The position numbers and the translations under genes are program-made. Of a stretch of 64,000 nt of DNA, positions 21,242 through 36,600 are shown one piece after another. Source of the stretch: Pomphorhynchus laevis (Eukaryota; Acanthocephala; Palaeacanthocephala; Echinorhynchida; Pomphorhynchidae). Numbering within the stretch: position 1 is the first letter of the stretch; every line of letters begins with the position of its first letter. Below the pieces are notes generated by a model. The model saw only the letters and a list, made by a program, of their open reading frames with translations, did not search any database and was not told where the DNA came from. Location: contig WNNJ02002385.1 in assembly GCA_012934845.2 (NCBI GenBank), positions 55,754 to 119,753 of the forward strand, read 5' to 3'.

Positions 21242-21475
21242 TTTATAAATTAAAATTATGTTAAATAAAAATAAAAATTTAATAATTTAATAATTAAACA
21301 ATAATAAGAAAATTGTAAATATTAAATAATTTTATATCAGATTTTATATAAAGTTCAAATTCATATTTAAAATTTTAAATAAGTTGTATTCGAATAAGGA
21401 ATAGTGGTAATTAGGAGAAACTACTATGTTATCAGGAATCGGATCCTATCCTTCTATATAAAAATAATATTTGTA
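21242..21475 (+). repeat. Repeat R, diverged copy
   Basis: A/T-rich left part, then GAATAAGGAATAGTGGTAAT and CTATGTTATCAGGAATCGG, matching the R block GAATAAGAATTAGAGG..CTATCAGGTTTCGG with many changes. Directly abuts the ribozyme array. Confidence 0.45.
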
Positions 21476-21640
21476 GATCATAATTGATTTTTAAATATAC
21501 AAAATTATCTATTTGTAAAAAAATAAACTACAGAATAAAGAAAACAACGATAATTTGCCGATTTAGTTTTATTAAAATATAAAGCGAGTGTATAATCTAC
21601 CGTTTCTAAGTCGAAAACAATTTGTTGATAAAATTGCCGA

Positions 21641-24600
21641 TTATTTCATCAATGCATTAACAACAGCATTTGCGTTCAGATTCTTCAAATCAGAATACGT
21701 TTGTCCGGTACCAACAAAAACGACAGGTTTACCCGTAGTATAACACATTGATACCGCAGCTCCAACCTAAAGTAATACCGATATAGGATAGTAAATTTGC
21801 ATCAAATTATTGACTCATTTGATCGATAACTTTTTTAAATATTAAGGTTAAACAAATTTGATAAACAAATTTTGAATAAATAAAGAAAACTGACATTTTA
21901 AACTACCTATGCATTTCAAAAGAAAAGCATTGGCGATGTTTTACTATCTGACGATTTCATTGAAGTTCTTCCGACTTCAAAATTCTATAAATTGAACGTG
22001 ACAATTTGGTGACTGTATAAAGCATTGGATAAAATAGAGAAAAGCGATGGAAATTGAAGGTGCTTTGTTACTTTGTGCTTCAACGTCTATAGTAATCACA
22101 AAATCTTAGGTCAGTGATACAGTGACCACCGTCATATATATACATCATCTTCATCGAAATATAGTTTTATAATAAAACTTTACACTCAAATTTTTTGTTT
22201 CTAAAGTTATTTTTTCTGTAAAATTTTAAAAACGTAAGAAATGAATATTTTTAGTAAAATTAAAATTAATATTTCAAAAACAATATTTTGAACAAATTTA
22301 TTTAGAAATTTATTTTAAATAAAAAAACAAATCCAATTGATAAATAAAAATCCATAATATTCATCATTCAGAATTGATCATCTAATGTAAGCTTAAATGC
22401 TTGTTGTATAATATTTTGTGAATTTATGACATTTTTCGTTAATGCAGCTTTTAGTGATATGCAGCTTTCAATCGGTTAAGATATTGAAACAACAAAGATA
22501 AAGTTTATTTTTTTACAAACCTAGTTTCGGCTGATGCCTTCTTGAGTTACTATCGTGATAGTAACTCAGTCCCTTCTTCGGTTACTTCGATCGCTCAGTT
22601 CCTTCTTAAATTACTATCGCAATAGTAACTGAAGAAGGCATAAGCCGAAACTAGTTTTGTAAAGAATCTATCTTTATCTTTGTTGTTTCAATAATTTAAC
22701 TGATTGAACAATTATAAAATTGAATCCAAATGGAAAAAAGATCACAACGGCGGTTCAAACAACAGATCATATATATAGCCAGTTTTGGCTCCTGGACCAC
22801 AGTTTCAGGCGATTTTTCGCACTACCAATTTATATATAAGGAAACAGTGTACACCGACGGCCAGGATACTTAACGTATGCGTTCATATATTAAATTTATT
22901 AAATATAAACTGGCAAAAAGGTTATGCCACTTTATTTCAACGTTTCGCCCCCTTCTTCAGAAAAATCTAAAACAGTTGTACAGTAAATATGCATTAAGCC
23001 AAATAAAAAAATGAAAAAATAAAAGACATTAGAACCTTAAAAATTCACGTTGTCATTGAGACCAGGCCTCATGTCTAGCATAAGCTGTGTTATCTAAAGA
23101 TTTTATTTTTTCCTTTTATACGTGCTATTTATATCTTTTTTCTAATATGCTGTACTTGAAGGTTCATTCACTTTGGTGTTTCTCTACACAGTGTTTAACT
23201 GCCACATCTTGTTCAGTCCTTTTGAACTTAATATCATTGCGCCGGTTTGTGATTCTGCCGCTTTGTTTCTCCTATGTATTATATATCACAGATATTGCAC
23301 TGGCAACAAGATAATGTTGGCAGTTGATGCGCAATTTGCTGTACATTGCGCTTTATAATTAATCTTCGTCACGCAACTTGAAAAGTATTCGCTATTATCA
23401 AGTTAACCGGTGATTGATATTTTATTGCATGTGTCATTAAAAATATATATGAAAATGCCGGAAAATGCCACAGGTGTTCTATAATGCAAAGAATAAAATA
23501 CAAAATCACGCAAGAAGAAAGAATTTTAATTGAGCAAGACAATATCACACGTGTTGATAAAGAAATCCTGGACAGTTGTCTACTCAGCACATCCGAGCAC
23601 TACTATTATACCTGCCGTATACATTAAGGATCCAACGAGTGCAGCGACAATCTAGCAACAACAACTGCCTAGTGTTTAGAGATGGTCCGCACAGCAATTC
23701 GATCTGGTAAAGAGCGTAAGCCTAAGTCAATTAAGCAAAGTGTAGGAAACGCCTTTATTCGCAATGTCAGACAGGTAACCGAGACGACCAGTGAGTACTT
23801 CATTCTACTGATGAGTGTTGCCGGGTACTCATTGGTCGTCTAAAAGTGACATAGTTACTGAAAGTCGTGAATCGAAGTCCAGTCTAACAAGCAACACCAT
23901 TTTAAATAAATGCTGTATTTCGAAAGAAATCCTGGATCGTTGTCTATTCAGCACATCCGTGCACTACTATTATATATATTTAAATATATCTTACGAATGT
24001 TGACTGACGAAGGCTAGTGGCCGAAACGTTTTAAATGTGGACTAGCAGTCCACATTTGTCAAAGCTGCTTGTCTCAATATGCTACCATAATGAGATGCAT
24101 TAAATCCGGAATTCCGCATTCATGCATTAAATCCGGAATTCTGTTATAATAAATTTTTTTAATTTCGGAACCTTTTTATCAGAATAACTTATATCCATGT
24201 TGATTTACTTAGCTATTAAAAAATAGCCTATGAAAGTTAGATCTTGTTAACTTTCGTTAGCAAGAGCTGAAGTCTTCAGGTCAATAAAATTAAAAAATTG
24301 AACTAATCTACAAACAAAATTAAAGTTTAGAAAGATGTGCTTATCAACATGAACTATTTACTCTGATCATTCACTATTCACAATTTATAAGATGCCATTA
24401 ATAAAAACAATCGAGAAATTTTCTGATATAAAATTAAGTGAACAACAAATTAACTAAACAGACCTTATCGTCGACTGTGTCGAATTTTGTCAAAACAATA
24501 CCATCAATCAACCGTGGAGTTTGATTAGCCGAAGTCAAGTCCATTAGTGATTCATTGAACTTTCTAACTTGGTCGACAGCTTCGTTGCCAACTAACGCCT

Positions 24601-27600
24601 CACCGACAAACAACACTAAGTCTGGTTGATTGAGGTGGATGAGCTAAGACATTCGTTTGATTAAAAGTACAGTTTTCGAAATTATTCTGTTCGATTATTT
24701 TAGGAAAAACAATCTTATTATAATTTATAAAAGTCCATTAAATTCAAAATTCATGTGACGTATAGCAACAATTTTATTTTTGAAACCAGGATTCTATATT
24801 TTGGTGAGAACATTCACAATCAACAGAACTAAAAATTGATAAATTTGTAAACAGCTTACTGTTATATACAACAGAATTCAACCATATGACATGCTTCACT
24901 AAAATTTCTTAAAATGCTTGGCACAGATGATAAATAAAAATGTAAAACAAACGATTTAAACAGAACAAATTATATTATAACACAAATTATATTATTCAAT
25001 TATTTATTTAAACAATAATTAAACTAAAAGTAAAAGTTAAAACGAAAAAATAATCTATGAATATTAATTTGATTTTGAATTAAAATCGGACTTGGACATT
25101 AGTTAGATATTTCATTTCGAAATTTGCTATTTTAAAATGATAATATAGAGGTTCACCTTCGAAATCAACCGCGTGATTGATTCTACGAATAATTTAATCA
25201 AAGAATCTTTGTATTCCATGTATTCAAAAGTCAAGAGTAACTTGACTATGCAAGACTAAAGACACGTTGTCAACAGTGAAACCATCAGAGGAACTGACGA
25301 CATTTTGCTAAGGAAGGATGTCATGGCCAAGTTTCATTAAATCTTCAATTTCAGTGAAGATTTAGTAGTTTTTAAAATACATTGCTAACATTGTAAGCAG
25401 GTATACATTGGTCAAACTGGGCAGGGACGGACATGCTAGACGGAGTAGGTAATTAAATTTTACATTGCAGTGTCATATCTAGTGCGATGGCTCAACATTT
25501 TTCTTCCCTTAATTATACTGTGGAATGAAATTAGTTATTCGCTAAAATATTCAAATTTTGCTAATTAGAAAATGAAAAATTATAATTTAAAATTGAAGCT
25601 TATTTTATATTTTCCGAATTACTATTTAAGTGAATTTATAAATTTATGTATTTGAGAAAACTCATCAAAAGACACTATTTACAAATTGACATTATGGTGT
25701 AGCGCTTATCAACTTTTATCTAGTGCTGTGACCCGTTGTTTAATGCAATTACCGAAATTAAATAATGCAATAACTTTCATTTAATGAAACGACCCCGAAA
25801 TCGAATGCAATTACCAAGATGAAACGACCCTGAAATCGAGAATGCAGGATGTATGTTAGAATCTAAACATAGCCGAAAGTTTATATTTAACCACGAAACA
25901 ATATTTTGTGCAAAATACATTTTTGTTTCGAATTAAACAACAAATAAATGAAATTATGACTTGCATTTATTTACTTTTCTATATTGCGTATTCAGGAACG
26001 TAATGACATATTTCATTTTTATCATGACCATATTTGACCATATTATTAAATAAATCTTTTTGCGCCATATTTAATTTACCCAACAACACTCTTGAATATC
26101 TAATATCAAGAGTGTTTGATATTAGATAAGACTTTTTATCTAAGACTTGTTTTTGTCATCGTCAGGGACAAAAACAAGTTATTAAGTCATCTTCAGGGAC
26201 ATTTGAAATTAAAATTTCAGTTTTAAAATTATAAAATAAAAATAAACATTTTCCGAATTAGGAAATTTCATTAAAACACAATTTTTACTTGAACAGTTAA
26301 ACGATTCATTTTACTTAACTAAGCGAACTTACTTTGGTTAGTGCGCGCATCAGTGGTTCGTTATCTTGCATCCGACCCGCGGTGTCAATAAGAACTACAT
26401 CCTTTTTACTGGATTTTGCTATTAAATAAAAAGGAAAATTATTAAGTTATAATTATTAAATATCTTTTAAAATTGATTTCAGAGAGAATGTAATCATTAG
26501 TCGGCTCTTTAACTGAAAAAATTGTATTATTTTTGAATTTTCGCCACTGCTATTGGCCTTTTCAGAAACTACTAGTGTTTTCTGAAGAGGTCAATCGCAT
26601 TGGCGAAAATTAAAAAATAATACTTTTTTTCAGAGAAAGAGCCAACCAATGTTGGCTAATTATTTAATATTGAATAATTATTCTCAATTAGAAAGCAGTT
26701 TGCATTGCAATAGTTTGTATTTTCTAAAATACATTTTTACATGAACCCATAAAATGTCTAATTATACACCGCATTTTAATAAATAAATATAAAATAGATA
26801 TTTATTATTTATTATACTATATTATTTATATTAATACATAATATAATTTATATAATAATTATATTATTACATTTATTTATAAACAAATAAACATAAAATA
26901 GCATATAAAAACAAAAGCGTACTATCATGTGCTACTTATTTTATTTTAAAAGCGATTGCGCCATAAATAGTAGCCCATGAAAAATTATTTAAAAGATAAT
27001 AAAAATGCAAAAAGTTTATTAAAAATTTAATTTTTAATAAATTTTCAAAATTTATGTTAATGAATGCTCATAATATTTAAAATCAAAATATTTAAAATCA
27101 TGATTAGTTCGATATTTGAAAATTTAGTGAAGTTGACATTGTGAATGAACAAATTCAAATTTAAAGATATTCAATTTTACAAAAATAATAAAATAGCAAA
27201 CATAAAAATAAAGATACAAATTTAGGCATTTTTAGATAAACGAAACATTAGACAATATAGTAAAAAATTACTTTTATTTTAATTTAAAATCCTTTAATTG
27301 CTTCAACTACATAATCGTTAAATAATGAAGTACACGAAATATAATATACGTTTTTATACCAACTATACTTCATATATATCAGTTTTATTAGAGAATATTA
27401 CAATTTCATTTTACTTCTATCATATTAATAGATGTTATAGGTTGAAAACTATTTGCTGAGTTCAATTATACTCCTACCAACATTTATGCGTCACGAAGGA
27501 AGTAAACGAGCCAGCTATCAAGAACGAGTAGAAAAATCGAACAGTGCCAATCTATATTATAGATATAGAATTACTATTGTGGAAAGTGTTGGAGAAGACA

Positions 27601-30600
27601 TAATGTGAGAAGAGAATAGAAAATATGAGCGTCAAAATCAAAATTTATTTACCTTAAATATTTAATTTTATAAAGACATATAATATATGATATTATAATA
27701 ACATATAATATATAATATATCAGATTTGATTTAAGGGATCAACGTCAAAGACACAGTTTGGATGTGTTGTTAAATTTGGCTGTGTCGTTTACTATTTTAT
27801 TAAAGATTGATTAAAAGTTATTTATATATTAAATTATAGTATTAATTATTAATTAAATAAATATTAATTTTACATTTGATATAAATTAAATTTTACGATA
27901 TAGCATACAAATCTTAAAAGATCATAAATTCATTAAGCCCCTGTATGAATATAACCTATTAAGTTAGAAGAAGAAACATTTTATTCTATATATGATCGCG
28001 AAATAATGTTGTTTCTCAACATCATTGATAATTGATGTTCACATTGTATATGTAGAAAAATAAGAGATGTAACTAAATAGATATTCATAAAGATAGATAT
28101 TCAATAGATATCCCATTGAATATTCTATATTCATTAAGATTGCATAAAATAGTTGACAAATCAGACGTTCTTTCAGCATTCTTTGAGCTGAAATTTACCT
28201 TTAATAAAAAGATGTATAATTTTTAAATATTAAATTTAATATTTAAACGATTTAGCATTCCGATTTCAAATGATTACAAAATGTCTCAAAAGTGAAAATG
28301 ATAAAAAAATATTTTCTCTACGAAAACCTTTACGTTACAGATTGTTCCGAAATAATAAATTAAAAAATCGATTTTTTTCATAGGGTATCCCATAATCGAC
28401 AGTGTTATAAAAGCAACTTGGAACAAGAAAAACAAATATACGTCCTTCTTAAATTTGTCATACGATAAAGCCACGAATTATCGCTAATTTAAAACATTTT
28501 ATATAAATTAGTTTTGTTTAATTACAAATTTTAACCTATAAAATTAATTTGAAATCAACAACGTCAAAAAACCGTATTACCTTTATTGATAGCCGCAAAA
28601 CAGACTGAAGCTGCATCGCCACCATATCCTTTTTGGAATATAGTCACCATTTCTTTACCGTTATGCCGCTCAGGTGGGTGAAGGCTATTCAAGTGTTTCA
28701 CATGAGTTTGTAATTGTTCGACAGCTCCAGATCTGAATGTGTCACACGCGGCGATCATAACAGTTAAATTATTCTCGATTAACCAAAATGCAATCTAAAG
28801 ATTTATTTAAGTAATATTATAAAATATTAATACATTATTATACAATAATTAATATTGCTACGAAATTATAAAGTTCATCTTCGCATGAAAATAAAATTAT
28901 GTTCATAATTCACTGAAAAGTAGAAGCATCGAATTTGTGTAAATTACAAAATATTCAAAATTTAAGTTAAAAGTAAATTAATTCTTTTAATTCCAGATAT
29001 TTAGAATTATTAAATTCTAAATCAGATTAGAATTTAGAAAATAAGGAATAAATAATAATAAATTTATAATAATAAATAATAAGATATGTTAAGATTTTAT
29101 ACAATTCATATTGAAATAACGATAAAATTTATTAAAATTTAAAATAAACGTCATTTTTATGAATTGACTAATAAATAACAGACGTTGTATCAGAATAAGA
29201 ATTAGAGGTCATCAGGAGGAACTGCTATGCTATCAGGTTTCGGCCCCTAACTCCTCTACCCAACATAGCAGCGGGGCCAAATACATGCTAATGATGTATT
29301 TCCTCTGAAATAACTATCTAGTATCTTATTCTAATGCAAAGTATATTATTTATTATCCATCCATAAAAATTTGCCACTTAAGAGTTTAAATTTATTTTTT
29401 ATATTATTGTGTTGATTTATATTTTTTACTATTTTCTGTTTGATGGTATTTTTAAAGTAACCTAGTTTATAATATTAGGTTTCGCACACTATTTCTCAAA
29501 CGAACATAGCAGCTGGATCAAATACATACTAATGACGCATTTCCTTTGATGAGATTTAATTATCTAGTATCTTATTCTAATACAAAGTATATTATTTATT
29601 ATCCATCCATAAAAATTTAAACTAGTAACTATTAAACAACTAGAGTTATATAGAGTGCTATATAAATATAGCACTCTACAATATAAATATATAAATATAG
29701 AGTGCTATGTAATAATATAAAGTGCTATAATTATTTTATATTAATTATTTTATTATATTAATTATTTAATTTAATATTAAATCAGCTAACTGAGTCTACG
29801 TATTGTTATATAATGATAAAATAAACAAAACATAATAATGCTAAATCAAAATTTAATAATTAAATAATAAAATAATTAAATCAGCTAACTGAGTCAACGT
29901 ATTTAATATAATTATAAACAAAACAAAACATAATAATGCTAAATCAAAATTTAATAATTAAATAATAAAATTAATAATTGTTTTTAGATTTTCTATAATT
30001 TAAATCAAGTTAAAATAAAAAATTGAAATTTAAAATAAACGTCATTTTTATGAATTGACTAATAAATAACAGACGTTGTATCAGAATAAGAATTAGAGGT
30101 CATCAGGAGGAACTGCTATGCTATCAGGTTTCGGCCCCTAACTCCTCTACCCAACATAGCAGCGGGGCCAAATACATGCTAATGATGTATTTCCTCTAAT
30201 AAAACTATCTAGTATCTTATTCTAATGCAAAGTATATTATTTATTATCCATCCATAAAAATTTGCCACTTAAGAGTTTAAATTTATTCTTTATATTATTG
30301 TGTTGATTTATATATTTTACTATTTTCTGCTTGATGTTATTTTTATAGTAACCTAGTTTAAAATATGTATCTATTAAATTATTTAAATGATTTTGAAGAA
30401 AGCCAATATCATTACATATTGTTGCAATTCTTAAAATTTCATTATTTAATGTATTATATTTTATATTATATGGTAATCATAAATTGGTAATCATAAATCA
30501 TATATAATCATAATCATATATGGTAATCTAGATATATAGCGTATTTATCATCAATATTAGTCACTTTAGTTTTGGTCACTTTAGATTTATTTTTTAAACA

Positions 30601-33600
30601 GTTAAAAATATATACGTATAAAACACGTATATATACGTGTTAGGGACGTATTTCCTCTGATGAAATTTGATTATCGAGTATCTTATTCTAATGCAAAGTA
30701 AATAAAAATTTTCCGCTATTGATTTTAAATTTATTTTTAATATTAGTGTTGATTTATATATTTTACTATTTTCTGCTTGATGGTATTCTTATAGTAACCT
30801 AGTTCAAAATATGCATCTATTAAATTATTTAAATGATTTTGAAGAAAGCCAATATCATTACATATTGTTGCAATTCTTAAAATTTCATTATTTAATGTAT
30901 TATATTTTATATTATATGGTATGCATGAATGCTCATGCAAAAATATGTTTCTTGTAAATTTAAATATGTCATCTTTACGATATAAATTAATAGTAGTTTT
31001 AATTTAAGTTAATTTAATATTCATATCTAGATTTAAATTTATATAAAGTTGAAATTTGAAATAAAGTCATTTTTATAAATTGACTAATAAATAACAAACG
31101 ATGTATCAGAATAAGAATTAGAGGTCATAGGAGGAACTGCTATGCTATCATGTTTCGGTCCCTAACTTCTCGGGGTTAGGGGCCGAAATAACCTTAATTA
31201 ATAATATTAATAATTAATTAATAACCCTAACCTTTATTTAACACGGGCCAAATACGTGTTAAGGACGTATTTTCACTGATGATAGTGTACCTTATTCAAA
31301 CACAAGTTTATTATCAATCTATAAAAAAATTTCGCTAACGAGTTTAAATGTCGTTCAAAGTAAATTAGGTCAGCTAACTGAGTATAAATTAAACCTAATA
31401 ATATTAAATAATATTTATAATATTAAACATAATGATAAATTAAACCTAAGAAAATTTTAATTTTCTGAAGATGCTAACAGAAATTAGCGAAATATCAAAA
31501 CATTTCCTCTTTTCAATTTGAAATATTAAGCATTTATAACACATTATTGGAGCTGGATCAAAGGAAAGAAGAAATTATGTTTGATATTTCGCTACCTAGC
31601 ATCTTCAGAAATGATGCTAACTACTGTTAGCATCTGCTGTCTGAAGATGCTAACAGATGATAGCAAAATATCAATAAAACAATTTCCTCTTTTCTTTGAT
31701 CCAGCTCCAATAATTCTTTATCAATAATGGATCATTATCATCACCTATTTAAAAAAATAAATTGTCATCGCCCAATCCCGAGATCGATCTAACTCCTGCT
31801 TTTATTCACAGCTCATAGCAAAATTCAAAATCGATGAAACGTCCACTCATATGGCGTGTTTCCTTTCATGGATAAATACTGCAAAATACGCATTCCGATT
31901 CATCAAATGAGGTCTATTAAATTATAATAAATAATATTATCATTTTATCATTATTGTTCATTAGAAAAATAATCAAGTTTACACAAAAATTAGCGGAAAA
32001 ATAATGTCGTATCAATAATACATAGTCTCAGTATTTCTGACAGACGTCAGAAAACAGAGAAAACAAAGTCCACATATCAATAATAACTTGTCAGTAGAAC
32101 AAGTCAAATCAGATAGCTGAGTTTATGTATTTTATACTATAAATTAAAAATAAAGATAAAATATAAATAATAATATAAGATTTTATAGAATTTTTATTTT
32201 ATTAAAAACTATAAAATTTTAAATTGAAAATTAAAATAAAAGTCAATTGTTATGAATTGACTAATAAATTATATACGATGCATAAGAATAAGGATTAGAG
32301 GTAATCAGGCGGAATAATCAAATTTTATGGTAAAGTTATTTTTTTATTAAAATTTGAGTTTTAGATTTTATAATTTTTTTTGTAAAATTTGTATTTTAAT
32401 TTTTTTTTAATATTTGATTTTTAGATTTTATAATTTTATTAAATTATATAAGTAATATATAATAGTATAATCAATATAACAATAATAACATTTGGTTATA
32501 CTGAAAAGCCAATCTGTGGTCCAACAGTTGCTTTTCAATGCTCTTATAGAACGAACAGCTCTTTAGACAGTATGAGTTATAAAGAACGAGATATTTTAGT
32601 CAATTACATTTGAAAACCATTGGTAATTTCAAATGTTTTTTAATGATTCATTTATATTGCGATATGGCACTTTTAAACAACAGTTAGTTTTGAAAAATTT
32701 GAAATTTTTCGTTAATTTGAAATGAGTCTACAGAACAATATAAATTTTTCTGTATTAAGAACGTTCGTAAATTATCATAAAATTAAATGCAAAAAGAATC
32801 GTAAAACCTTTGCGAGGCTTGTTGATTTGCCAACTCCATTAACCCCACAAAATACAATAACAAACGTTCTCCCATTTTCCTGAGCAGCTAAGGCGTCTCT
32901 AAGTACGTTCACATGACGATCAGGAGTCAGTATTTTCAAAACCATATCGGTCATTGAGGAACGTACACATTTGTGCAAACTTTGAAAAGTGCTAACAGTT
33001 TGTCCAATTAGATTTTGCTCAACTGCATTGCATAAACACTCGCTCACTTCTGATGCAACATTACGACCTATCATAAATAATAATTTATCAGTAATAGAAT
33101 TTAATTATCGTAAATTATTTGTAAAGTCATATTAATAATTAGTTATTAATAATTATATTAATAACGTTAGTATAAGAGATATAATAAAAATACATTTTCT
33201 GTTAAGATTAACATCAAACATTGATAAACTCAAAAATGTTTTCATATTAAGATAGCTGTCGTTAATATATAGTCATAATTCAAATATTTAAAAATATATA
33301 CTTTGAATTTTTACATAAATAATTTTTTTACATAAAAAAAATAAAAAAAATCGGCCATTGTCGGTCTGAGAAAGGAGGAGAGTTGATGATCGGATTTGTA
33401 AGACAGTCGTAAAACACCACGTCACATTAAATAATAAATGCTACTATAAAAAATACTTTAATAAGACTACGACGACCCGGGAAGTGATGCGCTCAGGTGC
33501 GGCCCGGGCTGACTGACAAATCACTGAGAGTGCTTACAGTAAGAGCGGCTGTAGGGGGCAAAGAAGTATGCCCCAAAGAAAAACCAACAAATATCGTGTG

Positions 33601-36600
33601 ATAACACTCAACGTCGGATCGTTGACAATACAATCCTTTGAAATCGACTAAGCTCTGGAACGACGATGCATCGATATCTGGGTAGTACAGGACATTCGTT
33701 GGTCAGGTGACAAATCCAAAGATATTAGTTACGGTTTCAAGTTATCTTATTACAAAACACCAAGGACGGAGTACGGTATATGTATCCGCCCGTTTCCAAA
33801 ATAAGGTTGTTAGGGTTCATCAGTACAACGTCATTGAAGGCCGTCATCGCATATGATAACTACAGACTACACATTTTCAGCGCATACGCCCACAAATTGG
33901 CTGCGATGAGAAACTTAATGACACATTTTGGGCGCTAATAGACCAAAAGTCCGCGGAAGTATAGAAGGGTGACACGACGTTATTGTTGGGGATTGGAACG
34001 GCGATATTGGGAGCACAAAGGAAGGATACAGGTTCAACGGCGGTAAATGCTTTGGAAGACAAGAGTGTGATGGCGAGAGCATCTTTGATTAAGTTAATGT
34101 ACATGATTTGATCATTAACAATACATAATTCCAAAAGAGAATATACCATCTCATCACCTTCTACAGTGCTCTAGGTTCCACGCATATCGACTATATTCTA
34201 GTACGGCGATGTGACTTTAGGTAGATAACTGATTCAAAATCGATTCCATATGAGACGATTACCACACAGCACAGTGATGTTGTCGCCACGTTATGTATCT
34301 ATCTCACTGCCTAAACAGATATATTAAGAACAAAACGGAAGATTTCGCATCAAGTGATTGAAGTTAAAGGATAAGGCGTCAAACATTATCTCCCGCATAC
34401 AACTTACATCTATAATAATCGCAAAGACTTGACAAAGCGTAAAAACGTTAATAACGCAAACAGCCTTATTAACGCTGTTTGCGTTAATAACAAAATTCTC
34501 TGAACCACAGTGAATCTGATAAATTCTCTGAACCACAAAGATTGGCAGACGACGAATAGACAAGAGATTGTGAATGTGAAGATGCAAAAACGAGTCAGAG
34601 GAAAAAGAAACGTCGTTACCATGATTTCTAGAAAACAAACCCCAGTAAATTGAATGAAATATAATGAAACCAAACAAGAGGTGAAGAAAGCAGTAGCAGT
34701 AACAAGGACTAAGAAGTCCAAAGAGTTCTACAAGAAACTGAACACGCGTGAATGGGAGCGCGAACTATATAGGATCGTTGGACAATACACCAGAGGGCAC
34801 AAGACACTGAAAACTTCTACGGAATCAATGATGTGATACCGGCGTTCTGCTGCACGAAAAGAGGAAATTTCTAGTATGAACTTTCTGACATGACTATTTC
34901 ATGAAAAGTTCAAACGAAGAGTTCGAGCATCCGCCCTGTCTGTCGAAATACTGTTTTGCCTATAACATTGATTTATGTAGAGAACGCGCTGAAAAAAATA
35001 GAATGTGGCAAAGCGGCAGGCCTGACGACCTGGCTAACAAATTTTAAAAGCTCAAAAGTTGAAAACCTGCAAGATGGCTAGTTCAGCTATTTAATCAGAT
35101 AGTCAAGGCAAGGCAGGTACCAGATGATTAAAGTTGCAGCATAACAGTATTCACTAAGAAACAAAAAGCAAACTACAACCAACTGCACAAACTATCGTGC
35201 AGTCGCTCTCCTCTCGTACACAATGAAAATATTCGAGCATATAATAAATGTAAAGATTCAAAACCTTGTGGATTTAGTTATAAGAAAAATGTAGTTTCGT
35301 CAAAAGTTGCGGTACTATTGACGCTATTCACACAGTACACATTTTTTTGAGAAACAGCGTGAAATTAAAAAAGCCATTCACATGACCTTCCTTGATCTAA
35401 AGAAGGATTTCAATTGAGATGTCGCAAAGTATCGGAAGCGCTTGTAGAGTGGGTTAGGCTGTTATATAAGATCCTTAGTCGTATATGTGTAGCAATTAGA
35501 TGTTCAAAAGATTTCCCAATCCACGTTTGGGTTCATCAGAAATTGGCATTTCCCCCAGTCCTATTCATTCTCGTTATGAACGCGGTGACGTATCACCTAA
35601 AGCGACAGATGCCTTGGACGGCACTATAGGCTGACAATGCTATGATAGCGTCTATTGAAAAAGATGGCCTTCAGAATTTATTTAAGGCATGAGGTACCCG
35701 GCTCAAACGCCTAAAGTCCGAAAGACCGAATATCTAACGACGAACACTGATAATGGACATACGATCAAGATCGAAGAGCAAGACATGATTTATACGTCAA
35801 CATTCATGTACCTTGGCTCCAGCATTACATCAGATGACAATTTTCATACAGAAATTGCGACTCAAATAAATGTAGCATCCTAAGATTAAACATCACATAA
35901 AAGGGAAAATTTACAGAAATGTAGCCAGACCCGTCGCGCTCTATGCCACTGAATGCTGGCCAATAACCAAACATGCAGCGCGCCGATTCGTAACAATAGA
36001 GCCAATATGCTGAGACGGACTGCCGGAGTAACGATTAAAGATCTTATTCGAACGAGGACATCAGGGTAAAATTTGGTGTAGCGCCGATACACGACAAGTT
36101 ACGCGAAACTCGATTACGGTGGTAAGGTCATGTTCTCCACGCTGATAAAGACACACGGCAAGGATGGGGTTCAACCTCAAAGTGGAAAGAAAGCGTCCGA
36201 AAGGAAGGCCAAGACAGTGATGGATCAACACCATAAGTCGAGATTAAAATAATTTAAAAACAATATAAAATCAATCGTTAATCAACAATTTAAAAAATCA
36301 ATGTTTCCTGAATTTAAAACTAAGCACTAAAACTTCAATTATAATTATTACAATGTTACAAAAAAACAATTAAATTATTATTCGAAAATACGGTATTTAT
36401 TTTTCGCTAATAATAATTTAAATAATATTTTTAAAATAAAAACTATTATTTATTTTAAATTAAATTAATTTTGAACCTGAAATTATTACATTTGTAAGAT
36501 TTGAATTAAACATTCCCAATTACATTTATTTAATTATTTAAGTGCAAAAATAACATTTAAAGTTAAACTTTGTTTTAAAAACGCTTAAATAATCAAGAAA

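Larger units (their letters stand above)
28980..32330 (-). repeat. Cluster of repeat R copies (SRPRA intron 8)
   Basis: At least five head-to-tail, partly deleted copies: about 28,980-29,420, 29,480-29,640, 29,780-30,500, 30,600-31,010, 31,010-31,350, with a further piece at 32,105-32,330. Shared blocks (plus-strand reading) are CAGCTAACTGAGTC, AATTGACTAATAAATAACAG, CATCAGGAGGAACTGCTATG, CTATCAGGTTTCGGCCCC and GCTAATGATGTATTTCCTCT. The coding fragment at 30.7-30.9 kb places the sense strand on minus and makes the family a PLE derivative. The R family is dispersed through the window. Confidence 0.7.

Noticed and set aside
23996-24060. Possible hammerhead: CTGACGA, GGC/GCC, GAAA, then a strong hairpin and GTC
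   Set aside because: The hairpin does not start at GAAA, and no stem I pairs across CTGACGA and GTC. Treated as a PLE-type half motif.
33877-34721. Minus-strand frames of 90-117 codons
   Set aside because: They lie opposite the RTE-like LINE and show no known domain; likely antisense shadows.
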